64,000 bases of DNA from Polaromonas sp. GTDB lineage: Bacteria; Pseudomonadota; Gammaproteobacteria; Burkholderiales; Burkholderiaceae_C. Positions 1 through 9,300 of the stretch are shown here, one piece after another (position 1 is the first letter of the stretch; each line of letters starts with the position of its first letter). The stretch is from positions 1 to 64,000 of the forward strand of contig JAURWY010000021.1 in NCBI GenBank assembly GCA_030654695.1, given 5' to 3'. The translations under genes and the position numbers were made by a program. The notes beneath the pieces were generated by a model, which was not told the origin of the DNA, ran no database searches, and was given only the letters and a program-made list of their open reading frames with translations.

Positions 1-14
1 CTGTCAACAAGTTA

Positions 15-130
15 TGCCTGATGACCATAGCAAGTTGGTACCACTCCTTCCCATCCCGAACAGGACAGTGAAACGACTTAGCGCCGATGATAGTGCGGAT
101 TCCCGTGTGAAAGTAGGACATCGTCAGGCT
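15..130 (+). rRNA. rrf: 5S ribosomal RNA
   Basis: The stretch has the size (about 116 bases) and conserved internal sequence of a proteobacterial 5S rRNA. It includes the CCATCCCGAACAGG loop region around 52-65 and a closing helix between GCCTGA (16-21) and TCAGGC (124-129). A terminator follows directly, so this is probably the last gene of an rRNA operon whose 16S and 23S genes lie left of the window. End positions are uncertain by one or two bases. Confidence 0.95.
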
Positions 131-145
131 CTTACAGCAAGGAAC

Positions 146-182
146 GCCCAGTTGATCTAACGATTGACTGGGCTTTTTCTTT
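146..182 (+). terminator. Intrinsic terminator of the rRNA operon
   Basis: A perfect 7-bp inverted repeat (GCCCAGT at 146-152, ACTGGGC at 167-173) is followed by a T-rich run from 174. It sits 16 bases after the 5S gene. Confidence 0.9.
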
Positions 183-236
183 TGGATTTTTAACTTGCAT
201 TTGGCACTATCAAGGGAAAACCCTTACATTAGAGTC

Positions 237-962
237 ATGATTTCCGCCAGTAAGCTCATCAAAGCGTCCTACTTTGCAGGTAAGAGCCTGTTTTGCCCGC
301 CAAAAGTGGTCAGTGTCCGTAACCCGGTCGATATGGCTGTGATGGTTCCCATCCGTTCGTTGGGTGCTGGACACAGCGATCGCATCCTTCAGCATTTGCT
401 CAAGTTAGACCCTGCAGACCGGTATCTGCGATTTGGCTATGCCGCCAGTGATGTACAAATTCAACGCTACGTCACTAGCATTCATTTTGAACGAGATGAA
501 ATATTTGGCATCTATAACCGCCGCCTTGAGCTTATTGCTATGGCGCATCTTGCGTTTGCAGTCAAATCGGATTTCACAAGTTGTGCTGAGTTTGGCGTTT
601 CAGTCACTGCGCGTGCGCGCGGTCGTGGCTATGGTGCGCGCTTGTTTGACAGAGCTGTTATGCATGCAAGGAATGAAGGTGTTCACATGATCTTTATTCA
701 TGCATTGTCACAAAACACCAACATGCTCAATATTGCTCGCAATGCGGGTGCCATCGTTCAACGAGATGGCTCTGACAGTGAGGCTTATTTGCGTCTAGCA
801 CCCGCAGATTTAGATTCACAGATGTCTGAATTCGTCGAAGAACATGTTGCCCGTACGGACTATCAGCTCAAAGTTCAGGCCCATCAATTTTGGAATTTTC
901 TTCACCTATTGCAAGATGTTCGCCGTGGCGTGCAGGATGCACGCAAGCGCACCGCAAATTAA
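237..962 (+). CDS. GNAT-family N-acetyltransferase
   Basis: This is a probable acetyl-CoA-dependent N-acetyltransferase of 241 residues with unknown substrate. The acetyl-CoA-binding signature is visible as ARGRGYGARL in the second half, flanked by a beta strand (EFGVSV) and a later IFIHALSQNTNMLNIARNAG stretch, as in the GNAT fold. The N-terminal half carries the RYLRFGYAASD-type segment often seen in betaproteobacterial members. A TTG at 195 is in frame upstream, but the ATG at 237 is preferred because the extra residues match nothing in the family. No strong ribosome-binding site is visible for either start. It lies alone between the rRNA operon and corC, and no operon partner suggests its substrate. 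Confidence 0.8.
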   Translation: MISASKLIKASYFAGKSLFCPPKVVSVRNPVDMAVMVPIRSLGAGHSDRILQHLLKLDPADRYLRFGYAASDVQIQRYVTSIHFERDEIFGIYNRRLELIAMAHLAFAVKSDFTSCAEFGVSVTARARGRGYGARLFDRAVMHARNEGVHMIFIHALSQNTNMLNIARNAGAIVQRDGSDSEAYLRLAPADLDSQMSEFVEEHVARTDYQLKVQAHQFWNFLHLLQDVRRGVQDARKRTAN

Positions 963-1046
963 CCCCAAATTGTCTGAATCACAGGCTACGACAATCGTCG
1001 ATTATTTCGGCTATCCTTGGTTACTTATTAACTACTGAACGCCCTA

Positions 1047-1922
1047 GTGTCCGATGCCCCCCCCAGTCGACCGCTAAAAACGGAAGACAAACGCGGCTTT
1101 TTGCAAAAGCTCGCAGAAATGCTTCACCCTGGTCCTGACTCTAAAGATGAGTTGATAGAGACTTTGGTTGAAGCTCAAGAAAATGATGTTATCGGTCTGC
1201 AAAGCCGAGAGATGCTGGAGGGTGTCATCCGCATGTCTGATATGACGGCTGGCGATGTCATGGTGGCAGCCCCACGCATGGACATCATCAACATCAATGC
1301 CCCGTATGAAGAGTTGCTGCACATCATTATTGATACAGCGCACTCACGTTTTCCGGTCTACGAAGACCAAAAAGAAAACATTATCGGCATCCTGCTCGCG
1401 AAAGACTTGCTCAAACTGCAGCGAGCGCCTGAGCTGAACATTCGGGCCTTGCTGCGCTCGGCAGTGTTTGTCCCTGAGAGCAAAGGCCTGAATGATTTGC
1501 TGCGAGAGTTTCGTGGCAACCGCAACCATCTGGCCATCGTCATCGACGAGTTCGGCCGCGTCGCCGGACTCATCACAATTGAAGATGTACTCGAACAAAT
1601 CGTCGGAGAAATCGAAGACGAATTCGATGTGGCCGAAGACGATGGCGATATTTTTGGGCTGGGTGATCACACCTACCGCGTCAGTGGTGACACGGCCATT
1701 GAACGCGTCAACGAAGCTTTCGGCGTCAGCTTGCCCGAATCAGATTTTGAGACGATTGGCGGCTTGGTGGCGCATGAAATGGGTCACGTTCCCAAGCGCG
1801 GCGAGATCGTAGCGCTGTCTGGGCTGCAATTCATCGTGCTGCACACCAAGGGCGGCGCGGTGCGTTGGTTCAAAGTCTCGCCGGTCAGTGTCGCTGAAGC
1901 GTCTGCCGACGCTTCAGCTTAA
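1047..1922 (+). CDS. corC: CorC/HlyC-family CBS-domain protein (YbeX-like)
   Basis: This 291-residue cytoplasmic protein matches CorC (YbeX), linked to magnesium and cobalt efflux in enterobacteria. A pair of CBS domains spans about residues 65-190 (MTAGDVMVAAPRMDII, then VFVPESKGLNDLLREF). A CorC_HlyC transporter-associated domain follows at about 205-285. The start is a GTG. The neighbour downstream is lnt, which is the classic ybeX-lnt arrangement and strongly supports the call. It has no membrane segments, so it is a regulator or partner rather than a channel. The transport role is known only from homologues. Confidence 0.92.
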   Translation: MSDAPPSRPLKTEDKRGFLQKLAEMLHPGPDSKDELIETLVEAQENDVIGLQSREMLEGVIRMSDMTAGDVMVAAPRMDIININAPYEELLHIIIDTAHSRFPVYEDQKENIIGILLAKDLLKLQRAPELNIRALLRSAVFVPESKGLNDLLREFRGNRNHLAIVIDEFGRVAGLITIEDVLEQIVGEIEDEFDVAEDDGDIFGLGDHTYRVSGDTAIERVNEAFGVSLPESDFETIGGLVAHEMGHVPKRGEIVALSGLQFIVLHTKGGAVRWFKVSPVSVAEASADASA

Positions 1923-2005
1923 GTTTTCCCGTGACGACATCTGAGCGCGCGCTGAACGCCGGCTTAAGTCACAAGCTTTTACGTACTTTCAATGCGCCTT
2001 AAAAC

Positions 2006-3610
2006 ATGAAGGGCGCAGGACGTCCGCTGGGCTGGGCTTCTGCGCTGACTGTGCTGCTGGCGGGCTACGCCCACGCGCTCAGCATGGCTTGGCCTTTCGC
2101 GCCGATCGGTGGCTTGGCCACTGGCCAAGCTTGGGGTGGTTTGCAACTGGCGTCGCTGGCGCTGCTGGTCTGGTTGCTGCAGCGCCAGCATCGGCCAGGC
2201 CAGGGTGCGCTGCTCGGCTGGCTGTTTGCCACGACCATGTTGTGTGGCACTTTCTGGTGGCTGTTCATTTCCATGCATCAGTACGGCGGTTTGCCGGCTG
2301 CACTCAGCGTGTTGGCGGTGCTTGGGTTGGCGGCCGCATTGGCGCTTTATTACGCGGCGGCTGCCGCGCTGTACGTCTGGTTAGCGCCGCGTTCGTCACT
2401 CGGCCGGGCCAGCGTGTTTGCGGCGCTTTGGCTACTGGCGGAATTAGCACGTGTGAAGTTGTTCACCGGCTTTCCGTGGGGTGAGGGCGGCTACGCGCAC
2501 ATCGACGGTTGGGCCCGACCGCTGGCTGGCTGGGTGGGTGTTCATGGGCTGACTTGGCTGGGTGCCTGGACGGCGGCTTTGTTGGCAGTCCTGTGCTTAG
2601 ACGCGTGCGCAAGCCGCAGGGCACGGAATCCAAAACCCGCCTTGGCGGCTCTCGCCGTGCTGTTGTTGGCTTTTGGCGTCTCGGCTTTGCCGCCAGCGGT
2701 GCTGGGGACTTCCGCCGGCAAAACGACGAGAGAGCCGTTGTCGGTCACCTTGTTGCAGGGCAATATTCCGCAAGATTTGAAATTTCAGCCGGGTACCGGC
2801 GTGGTCGATGCCTTGCGGTTTTACGGGGCCCAACTGGGGCAGGTGCAAACCTCCTTGGTGGTCTTGCCCGAAACGGCGTTCCCGATGTTGCCTGAGCAGC
2901 TGCCCAAGGATTATTGGCAGTCGGTCAAAAACCGTTTTGCCAGCGGCGAGCAGGCGGCGTTGATTGGCATTCCACTGGGATCCAGTCGCGACGGTTACAG
3001 CAACTCGGTGCTGGGCCTGAAACCCGGTGCGCCTGATTACCGCTACGACAAACATCACCTCGTGCCCTTTGGCGAGTTTGTGCCGCCATTTTTCCATTGG
3101 TTCATCCGAATGATGCAGATACCGCTGGGCGACTTCAACCGCGGCTCCTTGGCGCAAGCGCCTTTTGAGTGGCGCGGCGAAAGGCTCGCTCCGAACATTT
3201 GCTACGAAGACTTGTTTGGTGAAGAACTGGGCGCCAACTTCAAAGACGCTGCGGCCGCACCGACGATCTTGGTCAACGTCAGCAATATCGCCTGGTTCGG
3301 CAACACCGTAGCGATTGACCAGCATTTGCATATCTCGCGCATGCGTGCGCTCGAATTCGCCCGGCCCATGCTACGCGCCACCAACACCGGCGCAACCGTG
3401 GTGATTGACGCGCAGGGCCGCGTCACGCACGCGCTGGAGCGTCACACCCGTGGCGCGCTGGTGGCTGAGGTGCAAGGCGCCGACGGGCTGACGCTGCATG
3501 CGCGTTGGGTTTCGCGCTTCGGATTGGCGCCTTGGTGGCTACTGGGCGTGGCCACCGTGCTGCTGGCGCTGTTGGCCCGCAAGCGCCGCCAAGCACGGCC
3601 TTTGGCCTGA
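2006..3610 (+). CDS. lnt: Apolipoprotein N-acyltransferase
   Basis: Lnt adds the third acyl chain to the N-terminal cysteine of lipoproteins in the inner membrane of Gram-negative bacteria. The protein has 534 residues, typical for the family. Hydrophobic segments fill residues 10-230, a carbon-nitrogen hydrolase (nitrilase-like) domain occupies about 245-490, and one last membrane helix lies at about 507-525. The catalytic triad is visible as E289 (VVLPETAFPM), K349 (YDKHHLVPFGEF) and C399 (NICYEDLFG). It follows corC at 83 bases, the usual pairing, and precedes the glycyl-tRNA synthetase genes. Confidence 0.97.
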   Translation: MKGAGRPLGWASALTVLLAGYAHALSMAWPFAPIGGLATGQAWGGLQLASLALLVWLLQRQHRPGQGALLGWLFATTMLCGTFWWLFISMHQYGGLPAALSVLAVLGLAAALALYYAAAAALYVWLAPRSSLGRASVFAALWLLAELARVKLFTGFPWGEGGYAHIDGWARPLAGWVGVHGLTWLGAWTAALLAVLCLDACASRRARNPKPALAALAVLLLAFGVSALPPAVLGTSAGKTTREPLSVTLLQGNIPQDLKFQPGTGVVDALRFYGAQLGQVQTSLVVLPETAFPMLPEQLPKDYWQSVKNRFASGEQAALIGIPLGSSRDGYSNSVLGLKPGAPDYRYDKHHLVPFGEFVPPFFHWFIRMMQIPLGDFNRGSLAQAPFEWRGERLAPNICYEDLFGEELGANFKDAAAAPTILVNVSNIAWFGNTVAIDQHLHISRMRALEFARPMLRATNTGATVVIDAQGRVTHALERHTRGALVAEVQGADGLTLHARWVSRFGLAPWWLLGVATVLLALLARKRRQARPLA

Positions 3611-3731
3611 TGCCTAGGGCGCCGGCTCCGCGCCTTGGAGCCGCGTAAAATGTCAGCTTTGACGCGTCACGGCGCGTCTCTACTTTCGGCGCTGCATGGC
3701 GCGCCTCGCTTAGCCTACGAACAACGGTTTT

Positions 3732-4658
3732 ATGCTCACTTTCCAGCAAATTATTCTCACGCTGCAGTCCTACTGGGCTGACAAAGGCTGCGCACTGCTG
3801 CAGCCTTACGACATGGAAGTCGGTGCCGGTACCTCGCACACTGCTACGTTTTTAAGAGCGCTTGGCCCTGAGCCCTGGAAAGCCGCTTACGTGCAGCCGA
3901 GCCGCCGCCCGAAAGACGGCCGTTACGGTGAAAATCCCAACCGCCTGCAGCACTACTACCAATACCAAGTGGTGCTAAAACCTGCACCGGCCAATATTCT
4001 GGAGCTCTACCTCGGCTCGCTCGAGGTGCTCGGTTTTGACCTGAAGAAAAACGACATCCGCTTTGTCGAAGACGATTGGGAAAATCCAACGCTGGGTGCT
4101 TGGGGTCTAGGTTGGGAAGTCTGGTTGAACGGCATGGAGGTCACGCAGTTCACTTACTTCCAGCAGGTGGGCGGCATTGATTGCCGGCCCATCACCGGTG
4201 AGATCACTTACGGGCTAGAGCGTCTGGCGATGTACCTGCAAGGCGTCGACAACGTCTATGACCTGACGTGGACCGAAGGCCTGAGTTACGGCGACGTCTA
4301 CAAGCAAAACGAGGTCGAGCAATCCACCTACAACTTCGAGCACAGCGACGCAGACTTCTTGTTCACCGCCTTCAACGCGCATGAAAAACAAGCCAAGCAT
4401 TTGATCAGCGTGCAGCTGGCACTTCCCGCCTACGAGCAAGTTTTGAAAGCGGCGCACAGCTTTAACCTGCTCGACGCCCGTGGCGCCATTTCAGTGACCG
4501 AGCGGGCTGCCTACATCGGCCGCATTCGCAACTTGGCGCGTGCCGTGGCGCAAAGCTATTACGAGAGCCGCGAACGTCTCGGCTTCCCGATGGCGCCCCG
4601 TGAATGGGTCGCGCAAATGCAGGCAGCGTTGCCGACTTTGACGAAGAAAGCAGCGTGA
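3732..4658 (+). CDS. glyQ: Glycyl-tRNA synthetase alpha subunit
   Basis: GlyQ is the catalytic-site subunit of the heterotetrameric bacterial glycyl-tRNA synthetase, which charges tRNA-Gly in the cytoplasm. The 308 residues match the family length. The N-terminus [20 protein letters not shown], the motif around [20 protein letters not shown] (about 32-51) and the [20 protein letters not shown] region (about 59-78) are hallmark sequences. glyS follows directly. The 121-base leader contains a GC-rich hairpin (arms 3623-3629 and 3637-3643) without a T-run; its role is unknown. Confidence 0.98.
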   Translation: MLTFQQIILTLQSYWADKGCALLQPYDMEVGAGTSHTATFLRALGPEPWKAAYVQPSRRPKDGRYGENPNRLQHYYQYQVVLKPAPANILELYLGSLEVLGFDLKKNDIRFVEDDWENPTLGAWGLGWEVWLNGMEVTQFTYFQQVGGIDCRPITGEITYGLERLAMYLQGVDNVYDLTWTEGLSYGDVYKQNEVEQSTYNFEHSDADFLFTAFNAHEKQAKHLISVQLALPAYEQVLKAAHSFNLLDARGAISVTERAAYIGRIRNLARAVAQSYYESRERLGFPMAPREWVAQMQAALPTLTKKAA

Positions 4659-4663
4659 GCGTG

Positions 4664-6787
4664 ATGACGATGAAAACACAAAACCTGTTGCTGGAACTCT
4701 TTGTTGAAGAGTTGCCACCCAAGGCCCTTAAAAAACTCGGTGACGCATTCGCTGGCGTGCTGCACGAGCAGCTCAAGCAGCAAGGGCTGGCGACCGCCGA
4801 GTCACAGCTCACTGCATTCGCATCTCCGCGACGGTTGGCCGCTCACATCACCGATGTAGCCGCGCAAGCCGCTGACAAAGTGGTCTCGCAAAAGCTGATG
4901 CCTGTCAGCGTCGGCTTAGATGCCACTGGCAACGCCACGCCCGCACTGCTGAAAAAACTGCAGGCGCTAGGCGCTGATGCTTCTGCTGTGGCCGGTTTGA
5001 AAAAAGTCATGGATGGCAAAGCCGAAGCGCTGTTTTATGACAGCGTGGTCACCGGTGCGACGCTGGCCGACGGCTTGCAAAAAGCCTTGCTAGAAGCCAT
5101 TGTCAAGTTGCCGATCCCTAAAGTCATGAGCTACCAGTTGGCAAGCGACTGCGAGTTGCCCGGCTGGAGCAGCGTCAGCTTTGTGCGCCCTGCGCATGGC
5201 TTGGTGGCGTTGCATGGTTCGGCGGTGATTCCACTGCATGCCTTGGGCCTGAAGTCCGGCAACAGCACGCAAGGTCATCGCTTTGAAGCGGCCATCTCGC
5301 CGGTGCTGATCGCGCACGCCGACGAGTACGCTGCCACCTTGAAAAAAGACGGCGCTGTGATCGCCAGTTTTGCCGAGCGCAAGGCCGACATTGCAAGCCA
5401 ATTGGCGGCAGCCGCTGCAAAAATCGGCGGTGTGGTGCCGATTGACGACGACGCCTTGCTGGACGAGGTCACGGCCTTGGTCGAACGTCCCAACGTGCTG
5501 GTCTGCAGTTTTGAGAAAGAATTTCTCGACGTGCCGCAGGAATGCCTGATCCTGACCATGAAGGCGAATCAGAAATACTTTCCCTTGCTCGACGCTGCCG
5601 GCAAGCTGACGCATCAGTTTTTGGTGGTCAGCAACATCAGCCCGTCAGACGCTTCCGCCGTCATTGGCGGCAACGAGCGCGTGGTGCGCCCGCGTCTGGC
5701 GGACGCCAAATTCTTCTTTGACCAAGACCGCAAAAAGACGCTGGCGTCCCGCGTTGCTGGTCTGGATAAAGTGGTTTATCACAACAAGCTCGGCACGCAA
5801 GGCGAACGTGTCACGCGCGTGCGGGCGATTGCCCGCGCCATCGGCCAACAACTCGGCGGCGACGCCTTGGCACAGCAAGCCGACCAAGCTGCGCTGCTGG
5901 CCAAGACCGATCTGGTCACCGACATGGTCGGCGAATTTCCAGAGTTGCAGGGCACGATGGGCCGCTACTACGCGCTAAACGACGGGCTGAGCACCGACGT
6001 CGCCGATGCGATTGAAGACCATTACAAGCCGCGCTTTGCCGGCGACGTTCTGCCGCGCAATGCGGTGGGCTTGGCGGTGGCGTTGGCCGACAAGCTGGAA
6101 ACGCTGGCGGGTATGTTCGGCATTGGCAATCTGCCTACCGGTGACAAAGACCCGTTTGCCTTGCGCCGTCACGCCTTGGGCGTGGTGCGCATGCTGGCCG
6201 ACAAAGAACTGCCCTTGGACCTTGACGCTTTGGTGCACATAGCCGCAGAGGCGTTTGGCGACAAAATTGAAGATGCCTCGGCGCCTTTGCTGGCCTTCAT
6301 TGACGACCGGCTCGCCGGCTCCCTGCGTGAGCAAGGCTACAGCGCGCAAGAGGTGGACGCCGTGCTGGCCTTGCGACCACAGCGGCTGGGCGACGTCGCG
6401 CACCGTCTGGTGGCCGTCAGGGTGTTTGCCGCCTTGCCGCAAGCGCCGGCCTTGGCCGCAGCCAACAAGCGCATTGCCAACATCCTGAAAAAAGCCCAAG
6501 AGGTTGACGCCCACGTCAGCCAAGTGCTGCTGAAAGAGCCGGCTGAAATCGCGCTGTTTGCCGCCATGAACTTGGTGCTGCCGCAAGCCCAGACGCAGTT
6601 TGAAGCGGGCGACTACACCGACTCGCTGCAAACGCTGGCAGCCTTGCGTGAGCCCGTCGACGCCTTCTTTGATGGCGTGATGGTCAACGCCGAGGAACTC
6701 GACTTGCGGCTGAACCGGCAGGGCCTTTTGAAGTCCTTGCATGTGGCCATGAACCGCGTCGCTGATCTGTCGCGTTTGGCGACTTGA
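4664..6787 (+). CDS. glyS: Glycyl-tRNA synthetase beta subunit
   Basis: GlyS is the tRNA-binding beta subunit that works with GlyQ. The chosen ATG gives 707 residues beginning MTMKTQNLLLELFVEELPPK, the conserved N-terminus. A GTG at 4661 and an ATG at 4670 are equally close alternatives; longer versions would run into glyQ. Conserved segments include ECLILTMKANQKYFPL (about residue 285-300) and NERVVRPRLADAKFFFDQD (about 330-350). The C-terminal part is the usual anticodon-binding region. The gene begins five bases after glyQ ends, so the two are coupled. Confidence 0.97.
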   Translation: MTMKTQNLLLELFVEELPPKALKKLGDAFAGVLHEQLKQQGLATAESQLTAFASPRRLAAHITDVAAQAADKVVSQKLMPVSVGLDATGNATPALLKKLQALGADASAVAGLKKVMDGKAEALFYDSVVTGATLADGLQKALLEAIVKLPIPKVMSYQLASDCELPGWSSVSFVRPAHGLVALHGSAVIPLHALGLKSGNSTQGHRFEAAISPVLIAHADEYAATLKKDGAVIASFAERKADIASQLAAAAAKIGGVVPIDDDALLDEVTALVERPNVLVCSFEKEFLDVPQECLILTMKANQKYFPLLDAAGKLTHQFLVVSNISPSDASAVIGGNERVVRPRLADAKFFFDQDRKKTLASRVAGLDKVVYHNKLGTQGERVTRVRAIARAIGQQLGGDALAQQADQAALLAKTDLVTDMVGEFPELQGTMGRYYALNDGLSTDVADAIEDHYKPRFAGDVLPRNAVGLAVALADKLETLAGMFGIGNLPTGDKDPFALRRHALGVVRMLADKELPLDLDALVHIAAEAFGDKIEDASAPLLAFIDDRLAGSLREQGYSAQEVDAVLALRPQRLGDVAHRLVAVRVFAALPQAPALAAANKRIANILKKAQEVDAHVSQVLLKEPAEIALFAAMNLVLPQAQTQFEAGDYTDSLQTLAALREPVDAFFDGVMVNAEELDLRLNRQGLLKSLHVAMNRVADLSRLAT

Positions 6788-6815
6788 TCCATCCAGCATC
6801 GCACTGAAGACACCT

Positions 6816-7403
6816 ATGAAACTCGTCATCCTTGACCGCGACGGCACCATCAACAGTGACAGCGACGATTTCGTCAAGTCACCTGAAGAGTGGTTGCCCT
6901 TGCCTGGCGCACTGGAAGCGATTGCACGGCTCAACCATGGTGGCTGGCATGTGGTGATTGCCTCGAACCAGTCGGGCTTGGGGCGTGGCTTGTTTGATGT
7001 TGCGGCACTCAACGCCGTGCATGCCAAGATGCACAAGATGCTGGCCGCTGTGGGCGGCCGGGTTGACGCTGTTTTTTATTGCCCGCACACCTCTGAAGAA
7101 GCCTGTGTCTGCCGCAAGCCCTTGCCCGGCCTGTTTGAGCAAATCGGCCTGCGCTTTGGTGTCTCTCTCAAGGGCGTGGCCAGCTGTGGCGACTCGCTGC
7201 GTGACGTCCTCACCGCTGCGGCTGCGGGATGTGAGCCGCATCTGGTGCTCACCGGCAAGTCGGCCCGCTATCTCGGCGGCGGCCAGCCAGAAGGCCTGCC
7301 CGCAGGCACTCGGATACACCGCGACTTGGCAGCCTTCGCTGACCATTTGCTCGAAAGAAGCACGCCCGCTGGCGCGCCCGCTGCAAGCGCCCTGAACCTC
7401 TAA
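6816..7403 (+). CDS. gmhB: D-glycero-D-manno-heptose 1,7-bisphosphate 7-phosphatase
   Basis: GmhB removes the 7-phosphate from heptose bisphosphate in ADP-heptose synthesis for the LPS core. The protein has 195 residues with the HAD phosphatase motif DRDGT (D7, D9), the second motif SNQSG (residues 50-54) and a zinc-binding quartet C89-x-H91 and C97-x-C99 that is typical of GmhB. K101 belongs to HAD motif III and CGDSLRD to motif IV. It sits between glyS and plsC, a position that is common in betaproteobacteria. Histidinol-phosphate phosphatase is a related alternative but is unlikely here in the absence of any his gene. Confidence 0.92.
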   Translation: MKLVILDRDGTINSDSDDFVKSPEEWLPLPGALEAIARLNHGGWHVVIASNQSGLGRGLFDVAALNAVHAKMHKMLAAVGGRVDAVFYCPHTSEEACVCRKPLPGLFEQIGLRFGVSLKGVASCGDSLRDVLTAAAAGCEPHLVLTGKSARYLGGGQPEGLPAGTRIHRDLAAFADHLLERSTPAGAPAASALNL

Positions 7404-7472
7404 TTTCGCTCTCTGCAGCGCCGCATCACCGCGCGCGCCGCAGGCTTTGTCTGTCCTTTCTTAAAGTTCACC

Positions 7473-8237
7473 ATGCCCTTGATCCGCTCTGTCCTTCACT
7501 TGCTCTGGATGGCTATCACCGTGATTCCCTGGGCCATCGCCGTCATGGTGGCCGCACCTTTTTTAACCAGCACCCAAATCTACAAAATGTGCGCCGGTTG
7601 GCTGCGCCTGACGGTGAACAGTGGCACGTTGCTGCTGGGCATTCAGAACCGCGTCACCGGCATGGAAAACTTGCCCACCGGCGAGACCAGCGCTTGCGTG
7701 CTCTTGGTCAAACACCAGAGCACTTGGGAGACTTTCTCGATGGTCGCGCTGATGCCGCATCCGCTGGCCTATGTGTTCAAAAAAGAGTTGTTGCGCGTGC
7801 CATTTTTTGGCTGGGCCATGGCCCGCATGGACATGATTCACATTGACCGCAGCAAGCGCACAGAGGCTTTTGCAAAAGTGGTCGAGCAAGGTCGTCGTTT
7901 GATGAGCCAAGGCGTCTGGGTCATCATGTTCCCGGAAGGCACACGCATCGCGCGAGGCCAGCAAGGCGTTTACAAAAGTGGCGGCACGCGGCTGGCGATC
8001 GAAACCGGCGCTCCAGTGATCCCCGTGGCAGTGACCTCGGCCAAATGCTGGCCGCGCAAGGCCTTCATCAAGCGGCCAGGGATTGTGGACATTTCGATTG
8101 GCAAGCCGATCAGCAGCGTCGGCCGCAAGCCGGACGAGCTCATGCGCGAGGTGCAAGACTGGATTGAAGCCGAGATGCGCCGACTAGACCCCGAAGCCTA
8201 TGCGCACGAAAATACGCTGCAAAGTGGCAAGGTCTGA
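7473..8237 (+). CDS. plsC: 1-acyl-sn-glycerol-3-phosphate acyltransferase
   Basis: PlsC acylates lysophosphatidic acid to phosphatidic acid at the inner membrane. The protein has 254 residues with an N-terminal membrane helix at about 10-32. Motif I reads HQSTWE at residues 81-86, an HX4E form of the usual HX4D. Motif III is FPEGTR (153-158), and the PVIPVAV stretch of motif IV follows. It lies downstream of gmhB with a 69-base gap and is probably cotranscribed, which groups two envelope genes. The family assignment is firm; the acyl-chain preference is not visible. Confidence 0.92.
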   Translation: MPLIRSVLHLLWMAITVIPWAIAVMVAAPFLTSTQIYKMCAGWLRLTVNSGTLLLGIQNRVTGMENLPTGETSACVLLVKHQSTWETFSMVALMPHPLAYVFKKELLRVPFFGWAMARMDMIHIDRSKRTEAFAKVVEQGRRLMSQGVWVIMFPEGTRIARGQQGVYKSGGTRLAIETGAPVIPVAVTSAKCWPRKAFIKRPGIVDISIGKPISSVGRKPDELMREVQDWIEAEMRRLDPEAYAHENTLQSGKV

Positions 8238-8279
8238 GAACTGGCGATGAGGCCGCAGCATGAGCGCTAAACTGAAAAA

Positions 8280-9173
8280 ATGCTAAAGCTTTTACAGCGA
8301 ACCCTTGATTTGTTTGCGCCAGAGCCCGAGCCGGTGGACCTCGCCCGGCCAGAGCCTTTGCAGCTGCTTCAACAAGTTCCACCGCTCCCCACGCAAACCT
8401 TGGAGCAAGCGTTGGCGCCCGCCATGTCCCGCCACCCTGACGCCAGCCGCGAAGCGCTGTTGTCCGGCGTCTTGGTGGCCTTTGCCTTGAAGCGCGGCAA
8501 GCGCCGCACGATCGGTTTTTCAGTCGGGCCAGAGGGCTTGTCGGTGAGTGCGCCGAAATGGGTGCCGCTGGCTGAAATTGACCGCTCTGTTCAGGAAAAA
8601 GCCAGCTGGATCCTGAAAAAATTGCAAGAGACCCGCGAGCGTCACCGGCGGATGGAGTCGGCCCGAGTGGACTGGCAGGACGGCGCGATCGTGCCCTTCA
8701 TGGGCGGTGAACTGGTGTTGCTGCTAGACCCACGTCAGCAACGTTCCGCCGTAGGCGCGCAAGATGTTTCGCTGGGCGGGCAGCGCCAAGTGCTCCAGCT
8801 GGGTTTAGCGCACAACGCCACAGCCGCGCAGATTCGCGATGCCGCGCAAGCTTGGCTCATGCGGTACGCCAAGCAGTTGTTCGAAGAGCGACTGAATCAT
8901 TACGCACCGCAGCTCGGCGTCAGCTGGCAACGCCTGAGTCTGAGCAGCGCTGGCACGCGCTGGGGCAGCGCCAGTGCCGATGGTTCGATCCGTCTGAATT
9001 GGCGGCTGATTCACTTCAAGCTATCGGTGATCGATTACGTCGTGGTGCACGAACTCAGCCACTTGCGCGTGATGGACCACAGCCCGCGCTTTTGGGACAC
9101 CGTCCGCGCCATCGTGCCCGACTACGCAGAGCTGCGCGGTCAGCTCAAGGATGAGACGGTCCCCAAGTGGTGA
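8280..9173 (+). CDS. YgjP/SprT-like zinc metallopeptidase (DUF45)
   Basis: This 297-residue protein has a C-terminal zinc-peptidase motif HELSH (H257, E258, H261) followed by the third ligand in the MDHSPRFW segment. This is the pattern of the YgjP/DUF45 group of M48-related peptidases. The central part holds the GGELVLLL-type beta region that precedes the active site in this group. The first 90 residues (proline-rich, then HPDASREALLSGVLVAFALK) form a longer N-terminus than in the E. coli protein. No signal peptide is seen, so it is probably cytoplasmic. The physiological substrate is unknown. Confidence 0.85.
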   Translation: MLKLLQRTLDLFAPEPEPVDLARPEPLQLLQQVPPLPTQTLEQALAPAMSRHPDASREALLSGVLVAFALKRGKRRTIGFSVGPEGLSVSAPKWVPLAEIDRSVQEKASWILKKLQETRERHRRMESARVDWQDGAIVPFMGGELVLLLDPRQQRSAVGAQDVSLGGQRQVLQLGLAHNATAAQIRDAAQAWLMRYAKQLFEERLNHYAPQLGVSWQRLSLSSAGTRWGSASADGSIRLNWRLIHFKLSVIDYVVVHELSHLRVMDHSPRFWDTVRAIVPDYAELRGQLKDETVPKW

Positions 9174-9300
9174 GCGCGGCGTTGTGGTGATGCCGAGGAC
9201 GTGGTACAAAGAAGACGTCTGTAGTAAAAGTCTAAAAACAACTAATAGTATTAATAATTTTTAAAAATTAAATTCAATTGAATAGTTTTCTTGCATTTTC

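Noticed and set aside
3623..3643. GC-rich hairpin in the glyQ leader as a possible attenuator
   Set aside because: The arms are 7 bp with a 7-base loop, but there is no T-run, no leader peptide and no second competing structure visible.
5975..7036. A 353-codon minus-strand frame across glyS and gmhB
   Set aside because: It lies antisense to two certain genes and has the composition of a shadow frame.
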